From positions 18,490,139 through 18,554,138 of the forward strand of contig OX393569.1 of assembly GCA_947652115.1 (NCBI GenBank): a stretch of 64,000 bases of DNA, written 5' to 3'. This stretch comes from Blastomussa wellsi (taxonomy: Eukaryota; Cnidaria; Anthozoa; Scleractinia; Plerogyridae). Shown piece after piece: positions 38,301 through 48,735 of this stretch (positions are counted from its first letter, which is position 1; each line of letters opens with the position of its first letter). The notes under the pieces were generated by a model, which saw nothing but the letters and a program-made list of their open reading frames with translations, was not told where the DNA came from and searched no databases. The translations under genes and the position numbers were made by a program.

Positions 38301-41300
38301 GGCTTCATCAGCTTCGCTAGGTACATTGCACTGGCAGGTATTTAATGAGGGCACTTCAAACTAACTGAGATAACCGAAGCCATTCTTGGTGTTCTTACTT
38401 GGCCTAAAACTGTACACTTCCGTCAACTTGTCTGGATACTCTGACAGAAACCTGCGTGCAGGGGTCAGATGTTAAAAGAGTGGATAACAACTTACAGTAT
38501 CCACTTGACAAATCTCTCTCGCCGATTAATTGAGAATAACAAACTTAACTTTCCACTGAATCTTGGTTTTCTGCGGTTATCCATTTTGTCAACAACCAGA
38601 GTGCAACAAGATTTCCTTTCTGCGTCCACACGAACCAAGTTCATTCAGTACACTGATACAACGTTATACTGATAAACGTTCAGATACAAGTTATATGAAA
38701 GGTGTTGTCCTAGTTATGCAATCTCTAAACATTTGCTTCAATTCTTAATTTCCGCTGAGAAGTCAAAGTATTGCGAGGCATGTTCGTTATACGGTATGAT
38801 CAACGCACTCGACGAAGTTTTACGCAACCTATGACGCAACAAAAATCAGTAAGAAAAGTGCACGGAACACAGGTAACACCACCTTGTTGCTCGCCACTGC
38901 AAGAGTGGCGATAATGGATACTGGATTACAAGTGAATGTTAATAAGTCCTTGGACCGACTTGTCCAAGAAAAATTGAGTATGAGTATAAGTATGACAATT
39001 TTCTCTTTTTCTTTTTGTTACTCCTTACTGTGTAGTTGTTTCCAAAGGTTGTAACGTTGGTGTATCGCCAGGTATTCCCTTGGTTCTTATATCGCCCCCA
39101 TATATAGCTCTCCATTCCAGCCTCTCTAAGGTAGATCTGTAGATCCGCGACGTGTCTTCCGTACATGTGGTAATAAAAACGCATGCACATGATTCCTGAA
39201 AACGGACCACCAACCATACGGGCCGTCTGGCCAGATTTCCTTGGCCATGATGTCTCGGCGTATATGTAATAGCCTAAGAAAAACTAGTTGTTATAAACAA
39301 ATGAAATCCAACGACAACGTTATTCATCTACACCGGTTCAAGTAGATCGTCCCATACAGTTCCCATCTCATCAACACATCAATCAATTAGGTATTCTCGT
39401 CCCCAGAGCCACTTGTCCCTCTTAGACGGGGTCTGTGCACTAACGCAAAGGGATTTTAAAACGGCGGATGTGATTGGACTCCCTTTGTTTGATTTCAGCG
39501 AATCAAATCATGTGTCCCCAGAGCCACTTGTTCTTCGTCCACAGGCCCAGTCGGCTAAGAGGGATAAGTGGCTCTGGGAACGAGAATGTCAATTAGGGAT
39601 GAAAACAATGTTAATTCACAACCGCTCGTACACTGATGACCTCTAAAGGTACCTCTCTCTCTACTCGAGATGAGAATTTAATTAGCAAATTGAGCACTCT
39701 TTCTTGCTTCATGAATCAAGAGGCAGGAACCGCCACTGATGAGCAATGAATCTGGTTTCCTCCATCCCTTCTCATCGCCTTCACAAACGAATAAGCTCTA
39801 TTAAAGGGGCTAAGTGACGGAATTCCCATTAATTTCAGTCCTGAGCAATTGGTCATTGAATTAACTGATTGAAATAACACGATGATGCCTAAGAACTTAA
39901 AAGAAACACAGAAACACCAAGATGAAGCATGGAAGGTCAAACGTGGAGAGGATTAAAACGGGGTACATTGCGCCTTTTTTGTAGTTTATCTCATTTTGTA
40001 TGAAAATATCATTTATTGTGCTCGGAAATAAGGCATTTATAGTCAGCGCTATGGAAATATATTAGCTTACTGTAACTGACGCACAAGTAGTTTACAGCGC
40101 GGTTGTTGAGTCGTACCTTCTGCTCCTGAGCGATCTTCAGTTGGACCTGTCTGACTACTGGGTGTCCTTCCACTCATTCGTATCCAATCGAAGTCATCCC
40201 TGCTAGCATCATTGGTCCAGTTACAGAAATCGACATCAAAATCGCACCCTCCTTCTTCTGAAAATTTGATTACACATTGACCTTGAACAGTTGAGTTGTC
40301 AGGCAAATCGAAAGATAAGTTGTTAAGAAAACTGTTTTCACTTTGTGTCATGTGAGTACATTACCATGCATGAGACCAAGGTTTACGCCGGCCGGGACTC
40401 GATTACTACTACCCTCAGTAGTCTCTTTCCCCAATCTTTGTTTCAAAAGGGGGGTTGCATGGTTTACCCCGTCGACCACATGATATTGCCCATACTAAAC
40501 TGCAATCTGGAAGAGTTGTTTAGTTGATTGTCTGTCTGTTTGTTTGCCGGTAGTTGTCTTTGTTGTGGCGGTCCTCTTTTGTTTTGAAGTCCACCTGAAC
40601 TCTCTGGAGAGAAAACGCCACGTGTCTGGATCTCCGTCTAGAAAGACGTATCTCCGCTAGTTGGATCAGCCCTTGTGTTAGCTGAATGATTAGTGCTTAT
40701 GAAGAATATTTTGTAAAACAGAAAAGTAAACTGAATTATGTTTCTTTTTCTCCTGTGGTAAACTAAAACTCGTGTTGATGTGTTCTTCTCGTCAAGCTCA
40801 GGGAGACTTCAGGAAACGACATCCTAGTATTATGCTGAATAGGTAGAGCTTCTGACAGCATCTTTCTCCACCAAATGATCCACATTTCGCTCGGAACAGC
40901 AGGACTAAGATATCAGTTTTGCGTGTCATTTTGAGTGATCGTTCGTACATATCAAAACAGGTGTGAAAAAACGCCTTTCGAAAGCAAATACTTTAAAATC
41001 CCCCCTCCAAAAGCTTGGCCTGCAAGATGTGTCAATTTTCTCACGTTGAGTTCGATTGCGTGTTTGCGCCTACTTTACTAGCAATCAAATCATCATCACA
41101 TTTGCTCTGTCATCACCAAAAATTAAAAGCCAGAAAATTAGCACTTATTGTGTAACTGGATCGCCGCCTTTATAACACGATTATTGCTTTTTAATTTTGT
41201 GACCCTTTCTATCTTGATTAGTTTTCCAAATGCCAGTTTTGGCCAGGGGCCTACTTTAGCGCAATTGATTTTAAAATCAGTCTGTCCAACTCGGCTGAAA

Positions 41301-42762
41301 TGTTTTTCTGTTGAAGTCATTTTGTATTCTGTTTTGTCACATGTCAGAATATCGTACATCACAATAAGGGATCATTTCGTACCAAGCTACATGACTTGAT
41401 AACATTGATGCATTGGCAGATTACTTCGGCAGTGTTTCTAGAATTAAGCCCGGTTATCTCCAAAAAAAATAAGGCGGTAGGGTCGCAAGGTCTGAACCTC
41501 TTGTGCTTCCCCATCAACATCTGAACGCGAGGAAAGTTTGGCGACACATTTAGGTATTGACATGAAGTAGCATTCTTCACTTCCTTTAATTGAATGATTT
41601 TCATTTGCTAGCCTACGTCACACCAAACAGCAAGTAGGAATACACACACAAAACATGTGCAATCAAAGACAGATGCCATGCAGCTTATAGCTTGTCTTGC
41701 ATGTACGCTTTTTCTTGAAACTGATATCCACATGCTTTCAGTCTTTAGGCAATAAACTGCATTTGCAATAACTTATGCTGGGGACTTGAGGTGTCACCGG
41801 GTGTCACGTTTGATCACTTTAAGTCGAGAAAAAAAGGAAAAAATAAACCGGACTTAAGGAATGTAGAAGAGCAGCCTCAGGTCATCGGTCAAAAAGCAGC
41901 CCGTGATACATTTCATACACATTTTTAGCTGACTACTAACTCAAGGATCAACGAAGCGACGTTTCGTGCGTTCTCCGAGTCAACAGCTCGTGGGAGAGCT
42001 TGGTGTTTTTGGAAAACAAATACCAAGATCTTTCATCTCCCAGACTAGAATGGACGTGGGTTTTGAGCCACCTGCGTCAAAAAGAGCGGTTCATGATCAC
42101 CAAAGTAGGTTATGAGTGCTTGTGGATTTCTTTACCTGGCACTAGAAATGTGTTTATTTCCTTTAAAGAATATGGCAATATTGTGTCATTCAATTTAATA
42201 AGCAATCTATGACCTCGATGATTACTGTTTTCCGTGTGCGCGCCCGTAATCAAACTTGACGACAAAATGAGAACATAATTTTCTTGATTTACATAGTAAT
42301 AATTATTGAGTATATTGAACCGTTAATTGTACTTTATTTTATTCTGGCGAGCTTAAATCTCGCGGTGATATAGACGGCGATCGCTATCGAAAGGATCTTA
42401 ATCCTATTCTGTCGTAATAATTAATAAGTAGCACGATGTCGTCATGTGTATTGTTCAGAAGTTACTTCAAGGAAGCATTGCATACAAAAAGTACAAATCG
42501 CTTCACTTGCCTGCAGTGTACAAAGACCAGTAAAAGATCACTTTAGTAAGATTGCATAACAGTAACGTGACGCTAGTTTAAAAAAAATGGATGACATACC
42601 GAAAACAGCTTCTCTGCTTTCTACCAGGTCAGTCGTAATGTTGACAAAGCTGGTGGCATTGAATTCTGTGGCATTGTTGAAGCATACTACATATACACTC
42701 AGGTCTGACAGCAGAGCAAGCGCAATCGGGAATAAAAGCAACTTCAAAGACAAGAGCTTCAT
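27626..42762 (-). CDS. Secreted five-MAM-domain protein (right paralogue, complete)
   Basis: Sixteen exons: 42762-42600, 40257-40117, 39273-39029, 38288-38132, 37560-37426, 37199-36952, 36056-35936, 35249-35121, 33927-33674, 33043-32878, 32342-32214, 31640-31393, 30127-29995, 29353-29222, 28548-28292, 27748-27626. They total 2781 bp, giving 926 residues and a TGA. The signal peptide (MKLLSLKLLLFPIALALLSD) is followed by three N-glycosylation motifs at about residues 30, 35 and 41. MAM domains: about 55-235, 236-403, 404-586, 587-756, 757-926. There is no transmembrane segment or GPI signal, so the protein is probably secreted. MAM domains mediate adhesion and protein assembly, and MAM-bearing proteins are known from coral skeletal matrix; a matrix role here is inference. 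The start is supported by a good leader context (TCGCCATGA) and the signal peptide. All junctions are in phase; exon edges are my reading. Confidence 0.88.
27795..28095 (+). mobile_element. tRNA-derived SINE, decayed copy with long G run
   Basis: A tRNA-like start (GTTGGCGCAACGG) and the family tail (CATCCCAACCAGG...TAGAAATGCTCCAAGTCGG) are recognisable. At the usual site of the short G tract there is an uninterrupted run of about 22 G near 28050-28071. It lies in the last intron of the right gene. Confidence 0.6.
28708..28925 (+). mobile_element. tRNA-derived SINE, partial copy with G-run expansion
   Basis: Has GTGGTTAGAGGGC, GTGTTCTTGAGCAAGACACTT and the tail TAGAAATACTCCTAATCAC of the SINE at 23818. 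The G tract before the tail is expanded (about 28870-28892). The B-box part of the tRNA head is missing. It lies in the intron between exons 1 and 2 of MAM 5. Confidence 0.75.
29809..29903. repeat. Short hairpin element
   Basis: CCCTGGGTGCTAGAGG and CCTCTGGTACCCAGGG form inverted ends around a GC-rich centre with CGGCCGCCGAAGCG. It lies in the intron between MAM 4 and MAM 5 of the right gene. Confidence 0.7.
29995..32342 (-). CDS. Right gene, MAM domain 4 (three exons)
   Basis: Exons 32342-32214 (NCSFAGHFCSWINDNSDDFD), 31640-31393 ([20 protein letters not shown]) and 30127-29995 (FEGDIAVDSISFTPGRC), 170 codons. The 31640 acceptor has a weak pyrimidine tract, but frame and homology fix it. 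Confidence 0.85.
30709..31265. mobile_element. Inverted-repeat element, about 560 bp
   Basis: AACCCGTTGACTC at the left end and GAGTCAATGGGTT at the right end are inverted repeats. The interior has no coding sequence. It lies in the intron between exons 2 and 3 of MAM 4 of the right gene. Confidence 0.5.
32510..32760. repeat. GGT-rich simple repeat
   Basis: A stretch of imperfect GGT/GTG triplets on the plus strand. It lies in the intron between MAM 3 and MAM 4 of the right gene; frames through it are low-complexity artefacts. Confidence 0.85.
32878..35249 (-). CDS. Right gene, MAM domain 3 with Pro/Thr linker (three exons)
   Basis: Exons 35249-35121 (GNCTFDEGICEWINDKNDDF), 33927-33674 (QCMRFMYYMHGQDMGYLSVY) and 33043-32878 (WRSDIAIDNIEFTKGAC), 183 codons. 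A linker rich in Thr and Pro follows (PPFTRTTTPPTSPPMVTATT). It has the same length and hinge as MAM 3 of the left gene. A LINE tail ends about 14 bp before the second exon. Confidence 0.88.
33943..34200 (-). mobile_element. LINE 3' tail next to an exon
   Basis: On the minus strand the frame SVLWNKIPSEIRHLPCLKLF followed by TAA is the end of a non-LTR reverse transcriptase. About 200 bp later the element closes with AATAAAGATTGATTGATTGA. It is strongly 5'-truncated and its end lies about 14 bp before the MAM 3 exon starting at 33927. Confidence 0.65.
35296..35565 (+). repeat. Dispersed repeat family B, copy 1
   Basis: Shares TTATAAAACAATTGGTT, GCTTTTAG.TGTGCA.CATCGAG and CTTC...CCAAACTTC with 58033-58290. 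It lies in the intron between MAM 2 and MAM 3. Confidence 0.7.
35936..37560 (-). CDS. Right gene, MAM domain 2 (three exons)
   Basis: Exons 37560-37426 (GTCDFDGGFCEWINLPLGDQ), 37199-36952 (MCLQFFYHMNGMRMGSLNVY) and 36056-35936 (SGYLSDIAVDDIYFSRGTCC), 168 codons. Exon 2 has two extra cysteines (MCGRMC and GGACFQ), a possible extra disulfide. Confidence 0.88.
37620..38010. repeat. CCGT/CATC tetranucleotide microsatellite
   Basis: Long imperfect runs of CCGT with CGTT variants (37680-37885), then CCGT followed by CATC (37957-38007). It lies in the intron between MAM 1 and MAM 2. Long frames here are low-complexity artefacts. Confidence 0.9.
38132..40257 (-). CDS. Right gene, MAM domain 1 (three exons)
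   Basis: Exons 40257-40117 (GGCDFDVDFCNWTNDASRDD), 39273-39029 (MCMRFYYHMYGRHVADLQIY) and 38288-38132 (SYQGDIALDDITFVNGTC), 181 codons. It has the four MAM cysteines and a longer, basic tail before MAM 2. Confidence 0.88.
39393..39588. mobile_element. MITE with 33-bp inverted ends
   Basis: ATTCTCGTCCCCAGAGCCAC at the left is mirrored by GTGGCTCTGGGAACGAGAAT at the right, with CTTA/TAAG extending the arms. It lies in the first intron of MAM 1 of the right gene. A diverged relative is near 61180-61370. Confidence 0.85.
42600..42762 (-). CDS. Right gene, signal-peptide exon
   Basis: 163-bp first exon ending in phase 1 at TTTTCG|GTATGT. After the hydrophobic core comes a short Asn/Thr-rich segment (NNATEFNATSFVNIT). 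A 2.3-kb intron without visible coding sequence follows. No clear TATA box is seen close upstream. Confidence 0.85.
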
Positions 42763-45489
42763 GGCGACAGAAGAGTTGCTTTCGTCTTCGAAACCTCACG
42801 GTTACTCTACCTACAGAGGAATAAACAATTAATAATCCTTTCCGGATGAGCCCGATCTGTTCTGTACGCAGAACATGAGAGTGGCACTGGAATCTAAAGT
42901 ATGAGTGATTTGTCGAGCAGTGGGCGGCACCACAGTTTCCCGGGAACATGACGATTTAAATTGATCATAGAAAATAAAGGACATTGTTGGAACCGACAGA
43001 TAAGTAAATGGAATGGCAACTTGAATGTTAGACGATACAAAAACTGATCCTTGGCTTGGAATTATTATACTTTATAATCAATATAGTATGTGGAACAGGG
43101 CTATCGGAGAAACTCAAGCTCTCTTGACGCACGCTGAGAAAATCTGATAAATCCGGCAAAAGGGAAATCTTTCAACGACGACAAGGCAAGCTTATTTTAG
43201 GCTATTCTGTTATACACAAGCTGGCCTTTAAATAGAATGGATGGGTTTCAGCAAAGTGTGTTTTCAATACTTAACGAAACTGGACCATTGCAGTTATCAA
43301 ATCGTGCAAACCGTGGAGAAAACTGATTAACCGGCCGGGGCCAATTTAAAACCGGAAAACGTGAACCTGTAATGCTTGAAAATCGTCTTTGCTCGGTAAA
43401 AGGCTGATCAATATTTCATTAACAAATAAATATAATCATTTAAATGTCCCGAGTTTCATTTAAAGTCGAAACTGAAAAAACAATCGGACTGATGTTTGGT
43501 TCAATTTCTGTGAAAACGGGTGGATTTCTTGTAGCTCTTATTGCAACCATTGAAGACTCAACCAAAGCTAACCCTCGCAGCCCCTTCATTAAATTTAGCA
43601 ACCACCAATATTAACGTGATCACCAGTTTGAATACGGAAAAGCTGACAAAAGCTGATGTTTGATCGTTAGAGCTAGGCAAGAAGTGAAAAGTTGGCTGGT
43701 TTGTTTAAAAGAAAACAAACAGATATTTTTGGAACATGGTTTATCTGTTGAAGTGTATGTCAAGGTTAATTCTATCAGTGCTTACTGTTTGTGCACGCAA
43801 TTTGCCAAAGGCAAAAACTCTGAACAAGGGATTAGAGAACAGCTCAGTGTGGTGCCTGGCATACATGATAACATTTGACCACGGGGAGATAAAATCTCAT
43901 CATTTCTATCGAGATAAATGCATAAAAAAGCCTGAGAATTAATTTCCAAAATATCTCCAAAATCACTTTTCAGACAAACCAAAACATTATGTCTCTGGGT
44001 GTTGAAAAATATTTTCGGTGATCTTTTGCGTTTGTCTGGAAGGAAATTAGTTTTTCTCGGAAACAAAACCGTCGAGATCCGCCACTAAACCTAGAAACCC
44101 TGGGTACTCTTGACTTTCCCTGGCATGGACACCATTGGGCCAACGGCCCGTTGGTGACAGTGCAAAAACGATTGTCTTTTTCTAAACCTTCTTTACACTT
44201 CTTTGAATTTCATTTAAATTCTGGTGTACTCCCGCCATATTCATGCAGACATTAACCACTTTTAACGTCCAGAATGGGGATTGTACTAATCACGAAGGAT
44301 TTACTGAAACTCTTCACGAAGGATTTACTGAAACGTGCAGGTCATACTGAAAGCGCCTCACCAAAAATACTTCTTCATCAAGAGTTTACCGGGAGTCTTT
44401 AGCCGATTCTGATAGGGAAGATCTAGATATGAAACGGAGCATACTTATGATCAGTTTATGCAAAATAGTTGATTTGACTTGATCGTTTTCCATCACCAAC
44501 AATCTCATGTCTTTATTTCGATAAACAATTACTAGATTATGAGCTCGAAGATTTCTATCGCGTGATAATTGACGAGGGCGAAGCCCGAAACAAGTTGCTT
44601 TTAACATAAATCTACTTTTCAAAACAAAACAAGATTATCCAAATCTTCGTCGTCGCGGCCGTCATTTTGAAAATCCGTCGCAACTCACTTTCTACAACAG
44701 AATAGATACTGAGTAGCGTAGCTAACCAGAGAATAGCAATCGTGATCAGAGAGAACGCTAGTAGATTTCTACTCAAGAGAGATAGGACGTCAGATTTAAG
44801 TCTTTGGTTACCTATAAAAGGCCAAACTAGCGATATCTCAACTCAGTTTGAAAAGAACTCAGTTAGTCTCCAACTCTTTATATCAAGATATCAATCAAAG
44901 AATGTTTTTTGTTCACTGTTGTTAAGTGCCACTGGTAGTTTGAAACGACAAAAATAGTATTTCAAGAATTTATGGTTTATAAACTTTTGTGTGGCGGCTC
45001 TCGTAAGATCTCACATGAATGGCTCGATACCCTGAGTGAAAACAATAAAACAAACAAGAACAATGCTCCTAGCCCCTAAAACAATAGCAACTGCTACACT
45101 TAGAGGACCAGTAGAATTGCAAGCTTCCGAGAGCTGCTACACTACCGTAAACTTTGCCCACTTTTCTAACAGAGAGCACTGAACCAGTTCTTTTCTTGAA
45201 AGGGGATCGCACCGAGTAAATTGTGATCATTAAAAAAATTCTTTTGTGTCTCAGAAGATATTATTCAGTTCGATCATTTCAACAAATTTAAAACGAGAAT
45301 TAAATATTTCATCCAGTGTTAGTGTTGCCAACAAAGGACAGAATCACAAGTTGCCAATTCGTTGATTCCATTCCAAACCAAACTTCGTATGTTACCGTAT
45401 AGGTATTCGGCGATAGACAAAACCTTTAGACCTGCCATATGTGAGTACATCTGAAGTATTCTTACTAGCTCACTGCCATATTTAGAGGT

Positions 45490-45755
45490 GCGGCAACCTA
45501 TTGGTTGGTGTGCGGGACTCGGGATCGATCGAGTGGTCCGGGTTTGCACCCAAGCCGGGCCACTGCGTTGTGTTTTTGGGCAAGACACTACTCTCGCAGT
45601 GCCTCTCTCCAACCACGTGTAAATGGTTATCGGCGGTGGGAGACAACCCTAAGAAGGACTAGCATCCCATCCAGGCGGAGTATAGTAATACTCCAAGTCG
45701 CTTCATGCTAAGGAAACCGCATGGGATAAGCTTCGCCCTGATGAGCGACTAGGTT
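45490..45755 (+). mobile_element. tRNA-derived SINE, copy 2
   Basis: Contains the body TTGTGTTTTTGGGCAAGACA and the tail CATCCCATCCAGGCGGAGTA of the SINE at 23818, with a degenerate tRNA-like head. Here the G tract is not expanded. Confidence 0.8.
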
Positions 45756-47149
45756 TATACCATGGAAGACTTATCTTTTACCTTATGTTTATCACTGCTC
45801 AGCAAGAGAGATATCAAGCTGTTGTCACAAGTTTCTAGACAATTTATAGCACGAGCAGCAGCAGCCCCGGTCGAGTATCAAGTCATGCATGACCTCGTTT
45901 CACGTCGTGGTACCTGACTACATGCCTTGCAAGTTCAGATAACCCTTTTTAATTGGGGAGATAAACAACGCTCCTTTCGCAAGTTCCGGATAAGGGTCCG
46001 ATCTAAAACGTTTCATTACTTTCCGCGTTGTAGGTCAAGAATGTTAGAAATCTAGCTCGCATGCATATCGATCACACAGATAGCAAGAGTAGCTTCTAGA
46101 ACTGTCCTGACGGTTTTACTTCCATGACAATGAAAGCCTAGAGAAAAATAGTGTAGGGTAACGTACGACTGGTAACAAAGCTGTCAAATGCCAAATGGCT
46201 CTCTGCAAAACGCAGCATAACCTGAGGATCAGGCCCTGTTGGCACTGTACCCTGCTCGCCAAGAAAGACGTTGGACCAGTTACTTCTTGATGTTTGGTAA
46301 AACACAGACGGGAATGTTTAGTATGACACTACTGAAACAATTACTTACCATAAATACCTTAGAGTTCTAACGAGCCAACTCGAACAACAGCATACCTTTC
46401 TAATCTGGAACACATTAGGGACTTAGTTTTAACATCGCCAAGATAACAGTTATCAGAAATACTGCAGTACGTATACTTTTCAGAGCCGGATTCTATCTGA
46501 GTTGGCGCACGGAGAACCACAGCACCAGATTCATATACGGAGAGACCTTACGTACAGTAGCGGTACAGTTGATGACCATATTCCTTTTGCAAAAGAAAAA
46601 ACGAACAATGAAGACGATCTGAAAGAAATGATACATTTTTCGAGGTCACGACCACCCAGACATAACGGAATCAGTCTTTTGGCTTCCTAATATCCGTTAC
46701 ACTGATTTCATCTAGAATCTTCGAGAGCAAATTACTTCGCAGTCCTTAGCATTCGAGGAATGCACAAGCTTTTTTGTGGCGCAAATGAAAACTTATATTC
46801 TAGCTTCCAGGCTTACTAATTATTTTACAATTAATTAATTGTCAGTTTAAAACTATCTTTACACTCACTCCATTTGTTTCTTTTCAGTTTGGAGGCTGTA
46901 TGTCTAACAAAATTTGATGGGCAAATCGGATGATTATCAGCTCTTAATGTTACGCAGCTATATAATTGATACAATGGCTGAAGCTTGTGTATAAAAATGG
47001 ACATACACATCAAATGGCGTAGTTGGATGGCGCGGTTTCAAAATCTTCAAGCTGTTTTCAGTTTTTAAGCCATTTAACAGACGTGAGCTTGTTATGGTAC
47101 GTCCTGTAATCGACCATGAATTTCTTCATCACATGGTCAAATTTGGTGT

Positions 47150-48053
47150 AGGCTCGCCAAAATGGCGAAGACTTGCTTTAACGAAGTAAAAGTGTGAGCG
47201 AAACGATTCCTAAACGTAAAGCATCACAAACTTCAAGGAACGCACAATAACCTTTATCCCATTCGGAAATTCTTGAAAACCAGATGAATTAATACGAAGT
47301 TCAATCCACTCGTGGTGCCTCGGCAGACCACGGCAAGAACAAACGATCCCATTCAACGAGTTTCACGTCAAACTTTGGTGTTTTCCCTTGACAAATTAAT
47401 TCAGTTCAAATCCACATCCATCTTGTTTCATTTACAATATTTGTTTACGTATTTACAGTGTCCCCAATTAGCACAGTAGTGCTAAATACACTTTCACATT
47501 AAAATAAAGTTAATGTTATTATTATTATTATTATTATTATATCTTTCCGAGAGCACTATTAAAGAGCACAAAAGACTAAACAGTTTGAGTGATTAAAGTT
47601 GTTGTTGAAAGTTTTCAACAAGCGCGCGCGATGGCGTCATACTACGTCATTTTTAAGTTTCAATGCATTTTTCGACCGTGGATATTAGCCAATGAGCGCG
47701 CGAGAATTTCAGAAGTTATGGTAGAATTATTTCTCGAAAATAAGCGACAACTTTAAAAGGGAAAACGCCGAAGTTTGACGTGAAAATCGATGAATGGAAC
47801 TGTTAATGTTTGCCGTGTTCTGCCAAGGCACTACGAGTGGGCTAAACTTTGTAGTAGCAAATCAGCGGGTTTTCAAGAGTTTCCGAATGGAATAAAGGTT
47901 AGTTATTGGAATTCTGTTTCTACATGTCAACTGTCTTTGGGTGTCTTTACGTAGTTTGAAGATTGTGATGCTTTAAATTTCGAAATCGTTTTCGCTGAAA
48001 AAATTTCAAGTTTCACCCGCACTTTCACTTAGCGCGCGAAGGCGAGTCTACGC
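47150..48053. repeat. Long inverted repeat, arms of 250-300 bp
   Basis: The left arm (about 47150-47402) and right arm (about 47757-48053) are diverged inverted copies. They share GCCGTG.TCTGCC.AGGCAC, TTTTCAAGA.TTTCCGAATG and GTAAAGCATCACAA-like segments. The centre has CG-rich stretches and a TTA microsatellite. Confidence 0.75.
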
Positions 48054-48642
48054 TTGATCCTCAGTTTGGCTTTTTCTTATCAGACTTTCGCTTCGTGGCG
48101 TCCTCACTTTTTTGACAGTGTGATGACGAAACTTAAATAACAGGACAGTCGCTTAAAAAAGGGCGTCAATTTGTTAATTTTACAGAAGCATTCCCGAGTA
48201 TTAAATTACATCATGGTAAAATGCTTAGACTGAAACAACATTTACTTGCTCAGACTACAAGATTATCCAGATATCACCAGAGTCGGTTATAGTAAGCGAG
48301 TCTCTAGGATTAAACAACAACAACAAATGTATGCAAAGCTACGACTCTTGCAAGCACTCGAGGACTATTTTTAATTGACTTTACAGTAAAGGTGCCGGGC
48401 GGAATACCGTTGATCTCACACGATAGCCATCGTGGAGAACAACATGTATATTTAAATCAGTGATATCAGGCATGTATTATTAAAAACTAGATCATTAGAT
48501 AATGCAATTCTAGAGTTTTCATTGGCTAAGCCATCACGGTATATGAGCTAATATGACATGCTCTACAAATATGGTAAGCGTAGGCGCCAACGAGAAGAGC
48601 CGGGAAGCTCAATTGTTGCATTTTTTTGAGCGATTTTAATAG

Positions 48643-48735
48643 AATTATTCCACTCGCGCTTTGTTGGATATGAGATAGTTACAGCCAACTGATCAGTCTA
48701 CCATCTCATATCCAACGAACGCTCGTGAAATAATT
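48643..48735. repeat. Hairpin with arms of about 34 bp
   Basis: GTTGGATATGAGAT (48663-48676) pairs with ATCTCATATCCAAC (48703-48716). The outer AATTATT...CGCG parts extend the arms with mismatches. Confidence 0.75.
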
